NCBI RefSeq assembly: GCF_007827465.1
Contig: NZ_VISL01000001.1
Span: 563,001-627,000, forward strand
Direction: 5' to 3'
From: Dokdonia sp. Hel_I_53
GTDB taxonomy: Bacteria > Bacteroidota > Bacteroidia > Flavobacteriales > Flavobacteriaceae
Length of the DNA: 64,000 bases
This document shows positions 34,580-43,783 of the stretch, in pieces. A program made the translations under genes and the position numbers. Within the stretch, counting starts at the first letter, position 1; each line of letters starts with the position of its first letter. A model generated the notes under the pieces. The model did not search any database. It was given only the letters and a program-made list of their open reading frames with translations, and was not told the DNA's origin.

Positions 34580-36715
34580 CTACACAGGTACTTTACTTGT
34601 AATTGATCTACGTTCCCAATTACGATGTTTTGCGATACTATCTATAAACTTTGAAGGGGTATCATTAATATGAACCGCCGCATCCTTTTTATAATCTGCC
34701 ACAAATGAGCCGTCTAAGAGTGCTTCTCCCTCTCCATCTACTGCTATAGCTTTACAGTGTTTAAACGTTTCATTAATAAATTTTATGTATTTCCCTTCCT
34801 CTTTTAAAGTAGCTATAGATTTTTCACCACCAGGAATATAGATAGCGTCGAAAAGAACACTCTCTGTAGTACTTATTGCTGCATCTACCTCGTGATCCAT
34901 ACCCTCACTACACGTCACTGTTCCTCCTGTGGGTGCAATAAGTTTTACCATAGCATCCTTATCTTCTAAAGCGTCTTTCATTTTTTTGAAGGAGTCCATA
35001 TCAAAACCATTGGCAACCAATATTGCAATTTGTCTCGTAGCAATGCTGTCAAATTTGGTGTTAGACTGACTCAAATTAGGATCTTGCTCTAAATAGTTTT
35101 TCTTAGCTTCTGGCTGGTGCTTATCTCCTGTATCATCTGCACCAATAGCTTGATTTAAAGGTTTTCCTACTGAGCTTGGAACATCTATACCTAAATTGTC
35201 GCTAACTTTTTGAGCTAAGTCTTCATCAATTTGCGAGATCATAAATAACATGCGCTCAATGATATACTTTTGAGTACATTTTCCTAGTTCAAATGAATAC
35301 GCGCCTATTACATGTTCTTTTTCCCAATCAGAAAGGCTTCTGTAGAATAATGCAGGTTGTGAGAAGTGATCACTAAAGCTTTTACTTCTACCTCTAATTT
35401 TCTTAGCATCTATACGCTCTTCATAATGCGTAAATCCACCCTCAGCCATTTTGGCAAGGTGAGGACAACTCCCCATTAGTGAATTTGGAAAATACGCTCC
35501 TCTACCCTTAGGAATATCCATTTGCATATGCCCATCCCTTTGATAATTGTGTACCGGGACGATAGGTTTATTGATTGGAATTTGATGGAAGTTAGTACTA
35601 CCTAAACGAGATAGTTGTGTATCTCTATAAGAGAATAAACGACCTTGTAATAATGGGTCATTTGTAAAATCTATTCCAGGAACGATATGTCCTGGTAAAA
35701 AAGCGACTTGCTCAGTTTCTGCAAAGAAATTATCAGGATTTCGATTCAAGGTCATTTTACCTACAATCTTTACCGGTACCATTTCTTCAGGAATTAGTTT
35801 TGTAGGGTCTAGTAAATCGAAGTCATATTTATGCTCGTCTTCTTCTGGTATAATTTGTAGTCCAAGCTCCCATTCTGGAAAATGTCCAGCGTCGATTGCT
35901 TCCCATAAATCACGCCTATGAAAATCTGCGTCTGCTCCATTAATTTTTACAGCTTCTTCCCAGGTTACAGAATGCACCCCCAATGTAGGTTTCCAATGAA
36001 ACTTTACAAAATGTGATTTGCCTTCCTTATTTATTAATCGAAAGGTGTGAATTCCAAATCCTTCCATCATACGTAAACTACGTGGGATGGCTCTATCACT
36101 CATTGCCCAGATGTGATTATGCAAGGTCTCTGTCGTTCTAGAGACAAAATCATAAAAGGTATCGTGCGCAGAGGCTGCTTGAGGAATCTCATTATTAGGT
36201 TCTGGTTTTACAGAATGTATGAGATCTGGAAATTTCATGGCATCTTGGATAAAAAATATCGGCATATTATTACCTACTAGATCCCAAGTTCCTTCTTCTG
36301 TATAGAATTTTACTGCAAAACCTCTTACATCACGAGCAAGGTCTGGAGAACCTTTAGACCCGGCTACTGTAGAAAAGCGAACAAAAACTGGTGTTTTTCT
36401 TTTCGTATCTGTAAAAATACCAGCTTTACTATATTCCTCGATACTGTCGTAGAGTTCAAAATAACCGTGAGCACCACTTCCACGCGCATGTACAATTCTT
36501 TCTGGAATACGCTCATGATCAAAATGTGATATTTTCTCTCGTAATAAAAAGTCTTCTAATAAGGTAGAACCTCTTTCACCAGATTTAAGCGAGTTGTTTG
36601 TATCATTTACCTTAAGTCCCTGATTGGTTGTCATCACTTGATCTTGATAATCTACTTGAAATTTTTTGAGCTCATCAATTTTTTTTGATTCAGATTTATT
36701 AGAATTATCAGCCAT
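34580..36715 (-). CDS. katE: Large-subunit (clade 2) catalase with C-terminal DJ-1/PfpI domain
   Basis: A 711-residue catalase that breaks down H2O2. The distal active site is IVHARGSGAHGYFE with the essential His near residues 76-83, and the heme-ligand helix is LFSYRDTQLSRLGSTNFHQ with the proximal Tyr. The long C-terminus (from about residue 560) is the DJ-1/PfpI-like (class I glutamine amidotransferase fold) domain of HPII-type catalases (RQIAILVANGFDMDSFK ... DAIYIPGG). Start chosen at ATG 36715 (MADNSNKSES); a longer TTG frame to 36766 lacks support and ATG 36718 is the only alternative. Confidence 0.94.
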   Translation of the reverse strand: MADNSNKSESKKIDELKKFQVDYQDQVMTTNQGLKVNDTNNSLKSGERGSTLLEDFLLREKISHFDHERIPERIVHARGSGAHGYFELYDSIEEYSKAGIFTDTKRKTPVFVRFSTVAGSKGSPDLARDVRGFAVKFYTEEGTWDLVGNNMPIFFIQDAMKFPDLIHSVKPEPNNEIPQAASAHDTFYDFVSRTTETLHNHIWAMSDRAIPRSLRMMEGFGIHTFRLINKEGKSHFVKFHWKPTLGVHSVTWEEAVKINGADADFHRRDLWEAIDAGHFPEWELGLQIIPEEDEHKYDFDLLDPTKLIPEEMVPVKIVGKMTLNRNPDNFFAETEQVAFLPGHIVPGIDFTNDPLLQGRLFSYRDTQLSRLGSTNFHQIPINKPIVPVHNYQRDGHMQMDIPKGRGAYFPNSLMGSCPHLAKMAEGGFTHYEERIDAKKIRGRSKSFSDHFSQPALFYRSLSDWEKEHVIGAYSFELGKCTQKYIIERMLFMISQIDEDLAQKVSDNLGIDVPSSVGKPLNQAIGADDTGDKHQPEAKKNYLEQDPNLSQSNTKFDSIATRQIAILVANGFDMDSFKKMKDALEDKDAMVKLIAPTGGTVTCSEGMDHEVDAAISTTESVLFDAIYIPGGEKSIATLKEEGKYIKFINETFKHCKAIAVDGEGEALLDGSFVADYKKDAAVHINDTPSKFIDSIAKHRNWERRSITSKVPV

Positions 36716-36938
36716 CATCTCTATTTTTAAAATTATTTTTTTTCTGTACCTCGAAACTGACTTCAAAGTAGCGGTTCTATTTCATAATTTTTCTTGTATT
36801 AGTATTACATTAACAATTGGATAGATATCTTACTCAATAACGTTAAATTAATCTTTCAATAGGGGTAATTCTCTTTTAAAAAATTGCAAAAGAGGTATCT
36901 TGAAAAACATTAAAGATCTAACAATAAATCCTTCGTAA

Positions 36939-37667
36939 ATGCAAAGGCAATTACTCAAAATACTACAGTATCTTAAATCATTTCTAGCAAGAATCTTAAA
37001 ACGATATGATGGAAATTTGCCCTATATCATTACTTCTGTAATTGCTGTTATCATTGTAATTTTTGGGATTAAGGTGTTTCTTGAGCTTACAGATGCATTA
37101 AAAACTACCTACCTAAAGAATTTTGACACCCAAGTGAGCGATTATGTACAAGGCTTTAGATCTGATCCACTAACCACATATTTTACCTTTGTAACAGATC
37201 TGGGTGATGTTACAGGATACATCATTGTTTTTAGTATCTGTACAATACTCTTTTATTTTGTTTTTAAAAGCTGGAAATATGTCGCTCAGCTAGGGCTTGT
37301 GATGATTCTCGCTTTATCTTCTAATATCCTTTTAAAGCAAGTGATTAATAGAGCAAGACCTTCTGTAGAACACCTTGTAACCGTAAAAACCTTAAGTTAT
37401 CCCAGTGGTCACGCGATGATATCAATGGCGTTTTATGGGTTATTGATCTATCTAGTAGCTCAATTTAACATGAGTAAAATTTATAAAGTACTCATCATCT
37501 CTCTTCTTATAGTACTCATACTAAGTATTGGAGTGAGTAGAATATATTTAGGCGTTCACTACCCTTCAGATATTGTAGGGGGTTTTATTGCAGGATTTAT
37601 TTGGGTGGTTTTTTGTATTATGATTTTTAACTTAATTAAAATATTTAGAAGCGACCCGAGGACATGA
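36939..37667 (+). CDS. PAP2-superfamily phosphatase (membrane)
   Basis: A 242-residue integral-membrane phosphatase. The three PAP2 motifs are present: KQVINRARP (motif 1), SYPSGHAM (motif 2) and RIYLGVHYPSDIVGG (motif 3), spread over about five or six transmembrane helices. Relatives dephosphorylate undecaprenyl pyrophosphate, phosphatidic acid or PGP; the sequence does not distinguish these. It is divergent from catalase and followed by the extended palindrome and a terminator shared with rimK. Confidence 0.9.
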   Translation: MQRQLLKILQYLKSFLARILKRYDGNLPYIITSVIAVIIVIFGIKVFLELTDALKTTYLKNFDTQVSDYVQGFRSDPLTTYFTFVTDLGDVTGYIIVFSICTILFYFVFKSWKYVAQLGLVMILALSSNILLKQVINRARPSVEHLVTVKTLSYPSGHAMISMAFYGLLIYLVAQFNMSKIYKVLIISLLIVLILSIGVSRIYLGVHYPSDIVGGFIAGFIWVVFCIMIFNLIKIFRSDPRT

Positions 37668-37677
37668 TTTTAAGTAC

Positions 37678-37691
37678 GCTTTCGCGAAAGC
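37678..37691. repeat. Dispersed palindrome GCTTTCGCGAAAGC, extended dyad
   Basis: A full copy within a longer dyad, GTACGCTTTCGCGAAAGCGTAC at about 37674-37695, the same extension as at 4237. It is 6 bp past the PAP2 stop. Confidence 0.9.
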
Positions 37692-37726
37692 GTACCTCAC
37701 TCTAAGCTATAATTTTGCTCAAAAAT

Positions 37727-37768
37727 AAAGCCGTACTTCAGTAATTTGAAATCCGGCTTTCCTTTTTT
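37727..37768. terminator. Bidirectional terminator between PAP2 and rimK
   Basis: AAAGCCG pairs with CGGCTTT around a long inner section that itself contains TTCA/TGAA; T tracts follow on both sides. It serves two convergent genes. Confidence 0.65.
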
Positions 37769-37780
37769 GAAGTATAGATT

Positions 37781-38653
37781 CTAGGCATTACGCTCTACAT
37801 ATCTAATTATATGATTTGCAATATCTTTACCTGTAGCGGCCTCAATTCCTTCGAGACCTGGAGAAGAATTAACCTCAAGAATAAGCGGACCTCTTGAAGA
37901 TTGTAGCAGGTCTACACCCGCGATACCTAACCCCATTGCTTTTGCCGCTTTAAGCGCTGCATTTTCTTCGTCATCTGTGAGTGCTATCACATTAGCACTA
38001 CCCCCTCTATGTAAATTTGACCTGAATTCGCCTTCTTTGCCTTGGCGTTTCATAGCACCTACCACTACACCATCTACGACAAAGACGCGTATATCTGCGC
38101 CGCCAGCTTCTTTTATAAACTCTTGGGCAATCACTCTAGCTTTAAGACCATTAAAGGCTTCAAGTATAGACTCTGCTGAGTTTTTATTATCTGCCAATAC
38201 GACACCAAGGCCCTGTGTTCCTTCTAAAAGTTTGATAACAAGAGGTGCACCACCTACTGCATCTATCACCTCACTTACATCTTTCGAATAGTTGCTAAAA
38301 ACCGTTTTTGGGAGACCCAAACCTGCTCTAGATAGAATCTGTAAGCTACGTAACTTATCTCGTGAACGAACTAACGCCTGTGACTCTGTGGCAGAAAAAA
38401 CCTTCATCATTTCAAACTGCCTTACTACTGCGGTACCAAAAAAAGTTACCGAAGCACCTATTCTAGGTATCACACCATCGACACCAGTAATTTCTTTTCC
38501 TTTATAAATTATAGTTGGGTTTTTTTTCTCAATTACAAGGTTACATTTTGTATGATCTACAATAAGCATCTCATGACCTTTCTTTTTACCTGCTTCTATC
38601 AAGCGCTTTGTAGAATATAGATTAGGGTTTTGAGATAGCACGACAATTTTCAT
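37781..38653 (-). CDS. rimK: RimK-type ATP-grasp ligase (ribosomal protein S6 glutamate ligase family)
   Basis: A 290-residue ATP-grasp enzyme that, in the founding member, adds Glu residues to the C-terminus of ribosomal protein S6. The RimK signature [20 protein letters not shown] begins the protein, and the ATP-grasp core has [30 protein letters not shown] (glycine-rich loop), [21 protein letters not shown] and the metal-binding [13 protein letters not shown]. The exact substrate in flavobacteria is not certain; assignment follows close family similarity. No operon partner is adjacent. Confidence 0.9.
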   Translation of the reverse strand: MKIVVLSQNPNLYSTKRLIEAGKKKGHEMLIVDHTKCNLVIEKKNPTIIYKGKEITGVDGVIPRIGASVTFFGTAVVRQFEMMKVFSATESQALVRSRDKLRSLQILSRAGLGLPKTVFSNYSKDVSEVIDAVGGAPLVIKLLEGTQGLGVVLADNKNSAESILEAFNGLKARVIAQEFIKEAGGADIRVFVVDGVVVGAMKRQGKEGEFRSNLHRGGSANVIALTDDEENAALKAAKAMGLGIAGVDLLQSSRGPLILEVNSSPGLEGIEAATGKDIANHIIRYVERNA

Positions 38654-38843
38654 AAATATTGGTTTTGATTATTTAGACGAGAAGGTAAGTTTAATTAGGG
38701 TTGCTATTTTGTTTTAAAAACATAAAATAGCGTTAATCTTTTTCTGGAGGACTAAGTGACTCATAACAAAAAAGATAGTGCTATAGAGGTAAATTTGTGA
38801 ATATCTATCTTTAATTTTAAAAACATAACGGTCTATGAAGCGC

Positions 38844-38851
38844 TACTTTTG
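38844..38851 (+). promoter_or_regulatory. -7 box of the DUF4494 gene
   Basis: TACTTTTG fits TAnnTTTG and lies 20 bp before the ATG at 38872. No clear TTG at -33. Confidence 0.45.
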
Positions 38852-38871
38852 ACATCCTTAAAAATAATAGT

Positions 38872-39429
38872 ATGAGCGCAATTTGGTACGAGTGTAAAGT
38901 AAAATACAGAAAATTTGATGAAGCTTCTGGAACACAAAAAGTAAAGACAGAACCTTTCTTAGTAGATGCAATTTCATATACAGAAGCAGAAAGTAGAATT
39001 ACAGAAGAAATGGCTTCTTATATAAGTGATAGTGAAGAAATTAAAATCACTAACATAAAAGTAGCAAATTTCGCAGAGATACATCCCTTTGAAAATGCCG
39101 ATAGATGGTTTAAATCTAAAATTTCATTAATTGCCTTTGATGAAGAGAGCGGAAAAGAACGAAAGACCAATCAATATTTACTCGTGCAAGCAAATGATGT
39201 TAAAGAAGCATTTGAAAATACAGAAAGTATTATGCTAGACACCATGGGTGAATATACGATTCCCGCTGTTTCTGAATCAGCTATAATGGACGTTTTCCCT
39301 TATTTTTCTGGAGAGGAAGATGAGCTTACGCGCGTACAAGAATTTACTAAACGTAAGGATGATATCCCTCAACATCATTCTATAAACGAAACTTTGGAAG
39401 AAGAAGAAGATGCCTTGACGAAAGTTTAG
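38872..39429 (+). CDS. DUF4494 domain-containing protein
   Basis: A 185-residue soluble protein starting MSAIWYECKVKYRKFDEASG. It has two similar halves (YECKVKYRKFDE...TEPFLVDAISYTEAESRI and KSKISLIAFDEESG...NQYLLVQANDVKEAFENTE) with matching FDE/YLV patterns, as is usual for DUF4494. The acidic tail after residue 150 is low-complexity. The family is common in Bacteroidota; function unknown. A strong terminator follows 69 bp later. Confidence 0.85.
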   Translation: MSAIWYECKVKYRKFDEASGTQKVKTEPFLVDAISYTEAESRITEEMASYISDSEEIKITNIKVANFAEIHPFENADRWFKSKISLIAFDEESGKERKTNQYLLVQANDVKEAFENTESIMLDTMGEYTIPAVSESAIMDVFPYFSGEEDELTRVQEFTKRKDDIPQHHSINETLEEEEDALTKV

Positions 39430-39795
39430 GAAGCGTATTTTAAGACATCTATTTTGTTTAAAAGCAAGACTTGGCACCCAAGTCTATAAAAGGTATAAAA
39501 AAGGAGCTCATGAGCTCCTTTTTGCATTTATAACTACTATGTGTACATAGATTTCTACATAAAATTGAGTTAACGTATTGAAATTAAGGTTTTTATCGAT
39601 AAATATTTACGGTACATCGAAAACACAACCAGAAATTTTAAATAGGCTAAACTATTTCCTATCTTACAGTATATCTGATAGTTAGATGTTAATATCTTCC
39701 TAAAAGAAGCCCAATGATACGATTAATACCCTACTAGACTTATACGGTCTGAATGCGCTAGGTTTAACTGATTGTAAATTTTAAAAATACATGTT
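39430..39795. other. Gap with a terminator, otherwise no feature
   Basis: 366 bp without a gene, apart from the terminator at 39498-39523. The rest is AT-rich and holds no hairpin or repeat I could match elsewhere; it presumably includes the promoter of the 34-residue ORF. Confidence 0.6.
39498..39523 (+). terminator. Intrinsic terminator after the DUF4494 gene
   Basis: The perfect palindrome AAAAAGGAGCTCA / TGAGCTCCTTTTT has no loop bases beyond the dyad centre and ends in T's. Confidence 0.85.
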
Positions 39796-39900
39796 ATGAA
39801 AGCACTGCTACGTATGATTAAGTCAAAAATTTCAAAATGGAATTTAAGAGCTACACTCGAAGAGTTAGCGTCAGGTTCAAGTTATGCCCTGAGACATTAA
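39796..39900 (+). CDS. Very small ORF, 34 residues
   Basis: ATG at 39796 to TAA at 39898-39900. The 34 residues begin MKALLRMIKSKISKWNLRAT and end GSSYALRH. The basic amphipathic segment recalls the DUF1127 type of tiny proteins (WNLRATLEELASGS), but the match is weak. Support for expression is the strong terminator 20 bp after the stop in the same direction and the lack of a larger gene nearby. It could instead be a leader for a small RNA. Confidence 0.45.
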   Translation: MKALLRMIKSKISKWNLRATLEELASGSSYALRH

Positions 39901-39920
39901 AAGTATAACTAAAACAGCTA

Positions 39921-39955
39921 AAAAGCCCTGCACTAGATACAAGTGCAGGGCTTTT
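39921..39955 (+). terminator. Strong terminator after the 34-residue ORF
   Basis: The 14-bp stem AAAAGCCCTGCACT / AGTGCAGGGCTTTT with a 7-base loop runs into a T tract. It is one of the strongest hairpins in the window and has no other gene to serve. Confidence 0.9.
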
Positions 39956-40022
39956 TAAATAGAATAAATTTATTAAATTGTTTACATCATGCATTAAACT
40001 GTATAACGATACTCTCAAATAT

Positions 40023-41114
40023 ATGAATTGTAAATCCACTATATACAAATCTCTTCTTTTTAACTTCATTATTGTATTACTTATTTTGACATTTTTGACA
40101 GGATGTTATAGTTACAATAGACCTTCCAAAGTACCTATAAATACTACAGAATTAGAACCATCACATACCACGAAGGTGTTTGTAGATATGAATGGTGATT
40201 ATTACCCTAACAATTGGAAAGAAACTATACCTGAAAATGAATTAGAGACATCGTTATACAAAGCTTATAAGGATCATGATAAAATAGCTGAACTTAATAC
40301 ATTTAGAAAGCGCTTTTTATCAGACTTTAAAAATAAACTTCAAGATAAAACGAACATATATATATTTATTCATGGTTTTAATACTTATGAAGAAGACGCT
40401 AGTATTGCATTTAATAACTGGAAAGAGCTTATTAATTATGATAGTGATACTGATGAAATTGTAGAGTTTTATTGGGATGGCTTGGTAGCAGATGGATTAG
40501 GGAGAGGTAAAATCTGGTTTAATGCAGTGGGATATAGTCAAATGGCGGGTCTTTTTGGCCTTAGGCCACTTCTTAATAATATGGATGGTAAAAAAGTGTT
40601 TTTATTATCCCATAGTCGTGGGGCCTCTGTTGTTTTAAGCGCTATGGGTGATCCATCTTGGAGTCGTACTTTTTATAGTAGAACAAACAGAGTGCTTGAT
40701 GATAGACTTGTGAATATACCACCGCTTAAAAGTAATAACAATAATATTGCGGCCATTCTTCTAGCACCAGCAATAGGAAATATTGATTTCTTTAAGCAAG
40801 ATCATAAAAATAGTTCCATTACAGAAATTTCAAATTATAGAAAACTGAACTCACAACTATCTAGTATACGCTTCACAACAAATGCTAGCGACAAAATTTT
40901 AAAAAAATGGTTTGGGCCTCTATCTTTAAAATTTAACCCAACAAGCATAGGGCATAATGGATGCGATGTTCCATTTTTAAAAAAGGTATATCCGACTATA
41001 GAATTTATTGAATACGATTTTTCAAAAGCCAAACACAGCCACGGCTTTAATTCCTATATTAGAAACCCAAAATTATTAGATGTATTAGCAGATGCAGGCA
41101 TCCTAAGGGATTAA
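40023..41114 (+). CDS. Lipoprotein alpha/beta hydrolase (DUF900-like)
   Basis: A 363-residue exported lipoprotein. The N-terminus has a signal and lipobox (LTFLTGC, Cys near residue 27). The catalytic core is an alpha/beta hydrolase: NIYIFIHGFNTYEEDA (oxyanion HGFN) and nucleophile Ser in LLSHSRGAS, as in the DUF900 (lipase/esterase-like) family; a late His (HSHGFNSY) may complete the triad. Start chosen at ATG 40023; a longer frame from 39978 would put 15 non-signal residues before the signal peptide. Convergent with the DEAD-box helicase. Confidence 0.82.
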   Translation: MNCKSTIYKSLLFNFIIVLLILTFLTGCYSYNRPSKVPINTTELEPSHTTKVFVDMNGDYYPNNWKETIPENELETSLYKAYKDHDKIAELNTFRKRFLSDFKNKLQDKTNIYIFIHGFNTYEEDASIAFNNWKELINYDSDTDEIVEFYWDGLVADGLGRGKIWFNAVGYSQMAGLFGLRPLLNNMDGKKVFLLSHSRGASVVLSAMGDPSWSRTFYSRTNRVLDDRLVNIPPLKSNNNNIAAILLAPAIGNIDFFKQDHKNSSITEISNYRKLNSQLSSIRFTTNASDKILKKWFGPLSLKFNPTSIGHNGCDVPFLKKVYPTIEFIEYDFSKAKHSHGFNSYIRNPKLLDVLADAGILRD

Positions 41115-41133
41115 GTCAGGTATCAGTTAAAAA

Positions 41134-42477
41134 CTACTTTTTATTTTTCTTCTTTTTTGATAAGACCTCATTGTGATGATTCAAGCTTTTTTGTGCAGCT
41201 CTTTCGGCCAGAAGTTTATCTATTAATTCTTCTTTGGTGAGGTGATGAAAAACGTTTTTAACTTTATCTGTAAGTTCTTCAGGTAATGATCGGTTAGGTT
41301 TTGTTTTAAATACCTTTTTTGCCCACAATACAGTATTATTATCTTCTAATTGTTGTTTATTCGCTTTCGCGAAAGCGGAAAAGGAAATTCCTAACTCATC
41401 TTCAAACTCTGGAATCTCTACTGCTTCTTCCTCTTGCAATATAGTGAGGGCATAACCTGTGGCCCCTGCCCTAGCCGTACGCCCTGTTCTATGTACATAC
41501 ATGTCATAAAACTCTGGAAGGTGATAATTTACAACATATTCAATTTCTTGAACATCAATTCCGCGAGCGGCAAGGTCTGTAGCTACGAGAATGTCAATGT
41601 GCCCTTCTCTAAATTGTCCCATCATACGATCACGTATAGCTTGAGAAAGACTTCCATGTAAAGCTCCTGATGAGAATTTATGAATGGCAAGATTTTTTGC
41701 AAGCTTATTTACCGCAGCTTTTGTCTTACAGAAGATGATCCCTCGCTGGCCTATTCTTGAGTTTAGAAAATGCATAAGCACATCTAATTTCTCAATAGGT
41801 TCTACCACCACATACTCGTGATTTATTTTTTGATGACCTAAGGTCTCACGCTCCGCACTTATCTCTAGAGGGTTTTTACTTAGGTAATTTTGTACGAGCT
41901 GTTTTATAGCCCCTGGCATGGTAGCACTAAATAGAAAAGTACGTCTATTATTAGGCATTGCAGCTACAATGGTGTCCAAACTCTCTTTTAATGAGGATAC
42001 CATCTCGTCTGCTTCATCTAGCACTAGATAATTTGCTTGAGAGATGCTTATAGCTTCACGTTCCATAAGATCCAGCAATCTTCCTGGAGTTGCAATTACA
42101 ATTTGTGCAGGTTGTTTGAGCCGCTCTATTTGATCTTTTACGGGTACTCCCCCGTATAATGCGGTACAAGATACTTCTGGAAGGTGTGTAGTATAGGAAG
42201 TAATATTAGACTGGATTTGCTGCCCTAACTCACGTGTAGGAACTAGTATCACTGCCTGTATAGTTGGGTTAGTACGATCTATTAATTGTAATAAAGGAGC
42301 TGCAAAAGCAAGTGTTTTTCCGGTACCTGTTTGAGCAAGCGTAACTACATCTTTTTTAGAGGTGAGCAATGCAGGAATGGCCTGCTGTTGCACATTTGTA
42401 GGGGTAGTTATTTGTAAAGTCTTTAAAGCTTCTTGTACTTGATCTATTACACCTAATGCGGTAAAGGTATGGGTCAT
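41134..42477 (-). CDS. DEAD-box ATP-dependent RNA helicase
   Basis: A 447-residue DEAD-box helicase of the RhlE/CsdA group. Motifs: Q at residue 23, AQTGTGKT (I), PTRELGQQ (Ia), TPGR (Ib), DEAD (II), SAT (III), HRTGRTARAG (VI). The C-terminal 75 residues are a basic, lysine-rich tail suited to RNA binding. The dispersed palindrome GCTTTCGCGAAAGC lies inside the coding sequence at 41363-41376 and specifies part of SFSAFAKANK, so this copy is translated. Likely role is ribosome assembly or mRNA decay, by family inference. Confidence 0.93.
   Translation of the reverse strand: MTHTFTALGVIDQVQEALKTLQITTPTNVQQQAIPALLTSKKDVVTLAQTGTGKTLAFAAPLLQLIDRTNPTIQAVILVPTRELGQQIQSNITSYTTHLPEVSCTALYGGVPVKDQIERLKQPAQIVIATPGRLLDLMEREAISISQANYLVLDEADEMVSSLKESLDTIVAAMPNNRRTFLFSATMPGAIKQLVQNYLSKNPLEISAERETLGHQKINHEYVVVEPIEKLDVLMHFLNSRIGQRGIIFCKTKAAVNKLAKNLAIHKFSSGALHGSLSQAIRDRMMGQFREGHIDILVATDLAARGIDVQEIEYVVNYHLPEFYDMYVHRTGRTARAGATGYALTILQEEEAVEIPEFEDELGISFSAFAKANKQQLEDNNTVLWAKKVFKTKPNRSLPEELTDKVKNVFHHLTKEELIDKLLAERAAQKSLNHHNEVLSKKKKNKK
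41363..41376. repeat. Dispersed palindrome inside a coding region
   Basis: A full GCTTTCGCGAAAGC copy inside the RNA helicase gene, encoding the linker segment FAFAKA-like stretch (SFSAFAKANK) between the helicase core and the basic tail. Because 14 bp keep the frame only in context, the copy must have arisen by substitution or a frame-preserving insertion. Confidence 0.9.
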
Positions 42478-42534
42478 ACTGCTACAATTTGTTTATAATG
42501 AGAATACAGAATGTCTTGAGACACTCAAGAGATC

Positions 42535-42984
42535 TTATGCTTCCTGCAAGTGACGTTTAGACTTTCTGTAATTATGCTTTGGATAGATGTTACGCTTTGC
42601 AAAACGATTAAGATTCCCTGCATTGATCATCTTAATATAGATCTGCTTAGTCACCCCAAAATATTCGTAAGTGGTTCCATCTGTAAAAGTTATCTCTAGT
42701 AATAAACCTTTATGTTGGTAATCTGCAATGGCTGCATTTGTAATCGTTTCTGTGTATGCCTCAAGATTGGCTGCTTTTGTTTCTGGAGCCATACTCACTA
42801 GAAAGTGATATCCATCTATAATACGGCGGCTCATAATCTCTGCTTCTTCTTGCTTAGCATCGCCATCTTGAAACTTATCTGGATGCCACTCTTTGACAAG
42901 GTTTCGGTAGCTTTTTTTAAGTAGTTTAAGGTCAATCTCTTTTTCTACGTTAAAGAGCTTTTTATATTCATTTATTCGTTTCAT
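42535..42984 (-). CDS. J-domain protein with C-terminal KTSC domain
   Basis: A 149-residue protein. Residues 1-65 are a J domain (KSYRNLVKEWHPDKFQDGDA with the invariant HPD) that would recruit and stimulate Hsp70/DnaK. Residues about 95-140 match the KTSC domain (LLLEITFTDGTTYEYFGVTKQIY..M..A...N.FAKRNIYPKHNY). The pairing of J and KTSC is uncommon outside Bacteroidota. No zinc-finger or substrate-binding region of DnaJ is present, so it is a co-chaperone of restricted client range (inference). 57 bp upstream of the RNA helicase start in the same direction; co-transcription is possible. Confidence 0.85.
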   Translation of the reverse strand: MKRINEYKKLFNVEKEIDLKLLKKSYRNLVKEWHPDKFQDGDAKQEEAEIMSRRIIDGYHFLVSMAPETKAANLEAYTETITNAAIADYQHKGLLLEITFTDGTTYEYFGVTKQIYIKMINAGNLNRFAKRNIYPKHNYRKSKRHLQEA

Positions 42985-43226
42985 AATCAGGGCTTTTATC
43001 AGAGCGCGAAAGTACTCATTTTTAATAGATTTATAGGTAAAGGCATGAAGTTAAATAAAATCATATGCTGGAAGGGAGTTGCGTGTACACATGCATCAGA
43101 TAAAAGAAGCTGATTCTCGGACAAAAAGTTGAAAATAGCTTCAGGTCGTTAAACAAAACATAAAACTGTTTTCCTTAGTTTTTTGTTAACATCTTGATTT
43201 CTAATTTTATCCAAAATAAATCACCT

Positions 43227-43550
43227 ATGAATCAGACCTCTACCACTATCAAAAGCTTGAATAACTTAATCGAATATTCGACAGATTTTCGTTTTCAACG
43301 TCGGGCAAATTTTAAGCAACTACATGTTGCCCTCATTAAACATTTTTTTAATTCGACTTCAGTTGTTTTAGATATTGATCATCAACAAGTTTGTTTAGGT
43401 GTGGATATGATTGAACGCGGAGCAGAGGTTTGCATTGAATATACCAACTTTACTAAGTTCTTAAAGTCGTGTGTTAGAGATACTCCAGAGAATCATACGT
43501 TTTATCAAAATGTATTACACTATTACAGCAGAACAGAAGCGGTAGCATAA
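43227..43550 (+). CDS. Hypothetical protein
   Basis: A 107-residue soluble protein starting MNQTSTTIKSLNNLIEYS. It is mostly helical in the first half with LHVALIKHFFNSTS, then beta (VVLDIDHQQVCLGVDMIERG) and a final YQNVLHYYSRTEA. No recognised motif. I use ATG 43227; a TTG at 43194 would add 11 residues. A terminator and a palindrome follow. Confidence 0.72.
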   Translation: MNQTSTTIKSLNNLIEYSTDFRFQRRANFKQLHVALIKHFFNSTSVVLDIDHQQVCLGVDMIERGAEVCIEYTNFTKFLKSCVRDTPENHTFYQNVLHYYSRTEAVA

Positions 43551-43574
43551 TTAAATAGCTTACACATACCATAT

Positions 43575-43607
43575 AAAGACATTCTATAATAGGATGTCTT
43601 TTTTTTT
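43575..43607 (+). terminator. Intrinsic terminator followed by palindrome
   Basis: AAAGACATTCT pairs with AGGATGTCTTT (one mismatch) and ends in nine T's; the dispersed palindrome (43608-43621) begins at the end of the T run. Confidence 0.85.
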
Positions 43608-43621
43608 GCTTTCGCGAAAGC
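43608..43621. repeat. Dispersed palindrome GCTTTCGCGAAAGC
   Basis: A full copy fused to the preceding terminator's T tract. The shortened copies at 45798 and 49856 also directly follow terminators. Confidence 0.9.
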
Positions 43622-43783
43622 GTAATCCCTCCATTTTAACGCTTATTCACAACAATTTTACTAACTCTTAAAATTGAGAAGCTTATTGCCAATTGTGTAT
43701 TAATAAATAGCTAAATAGCTCCTTGAAATCACTAATAACCAAGCGCTTCCAGTATCTTTATATCAAAATAAAAAAACAACATC

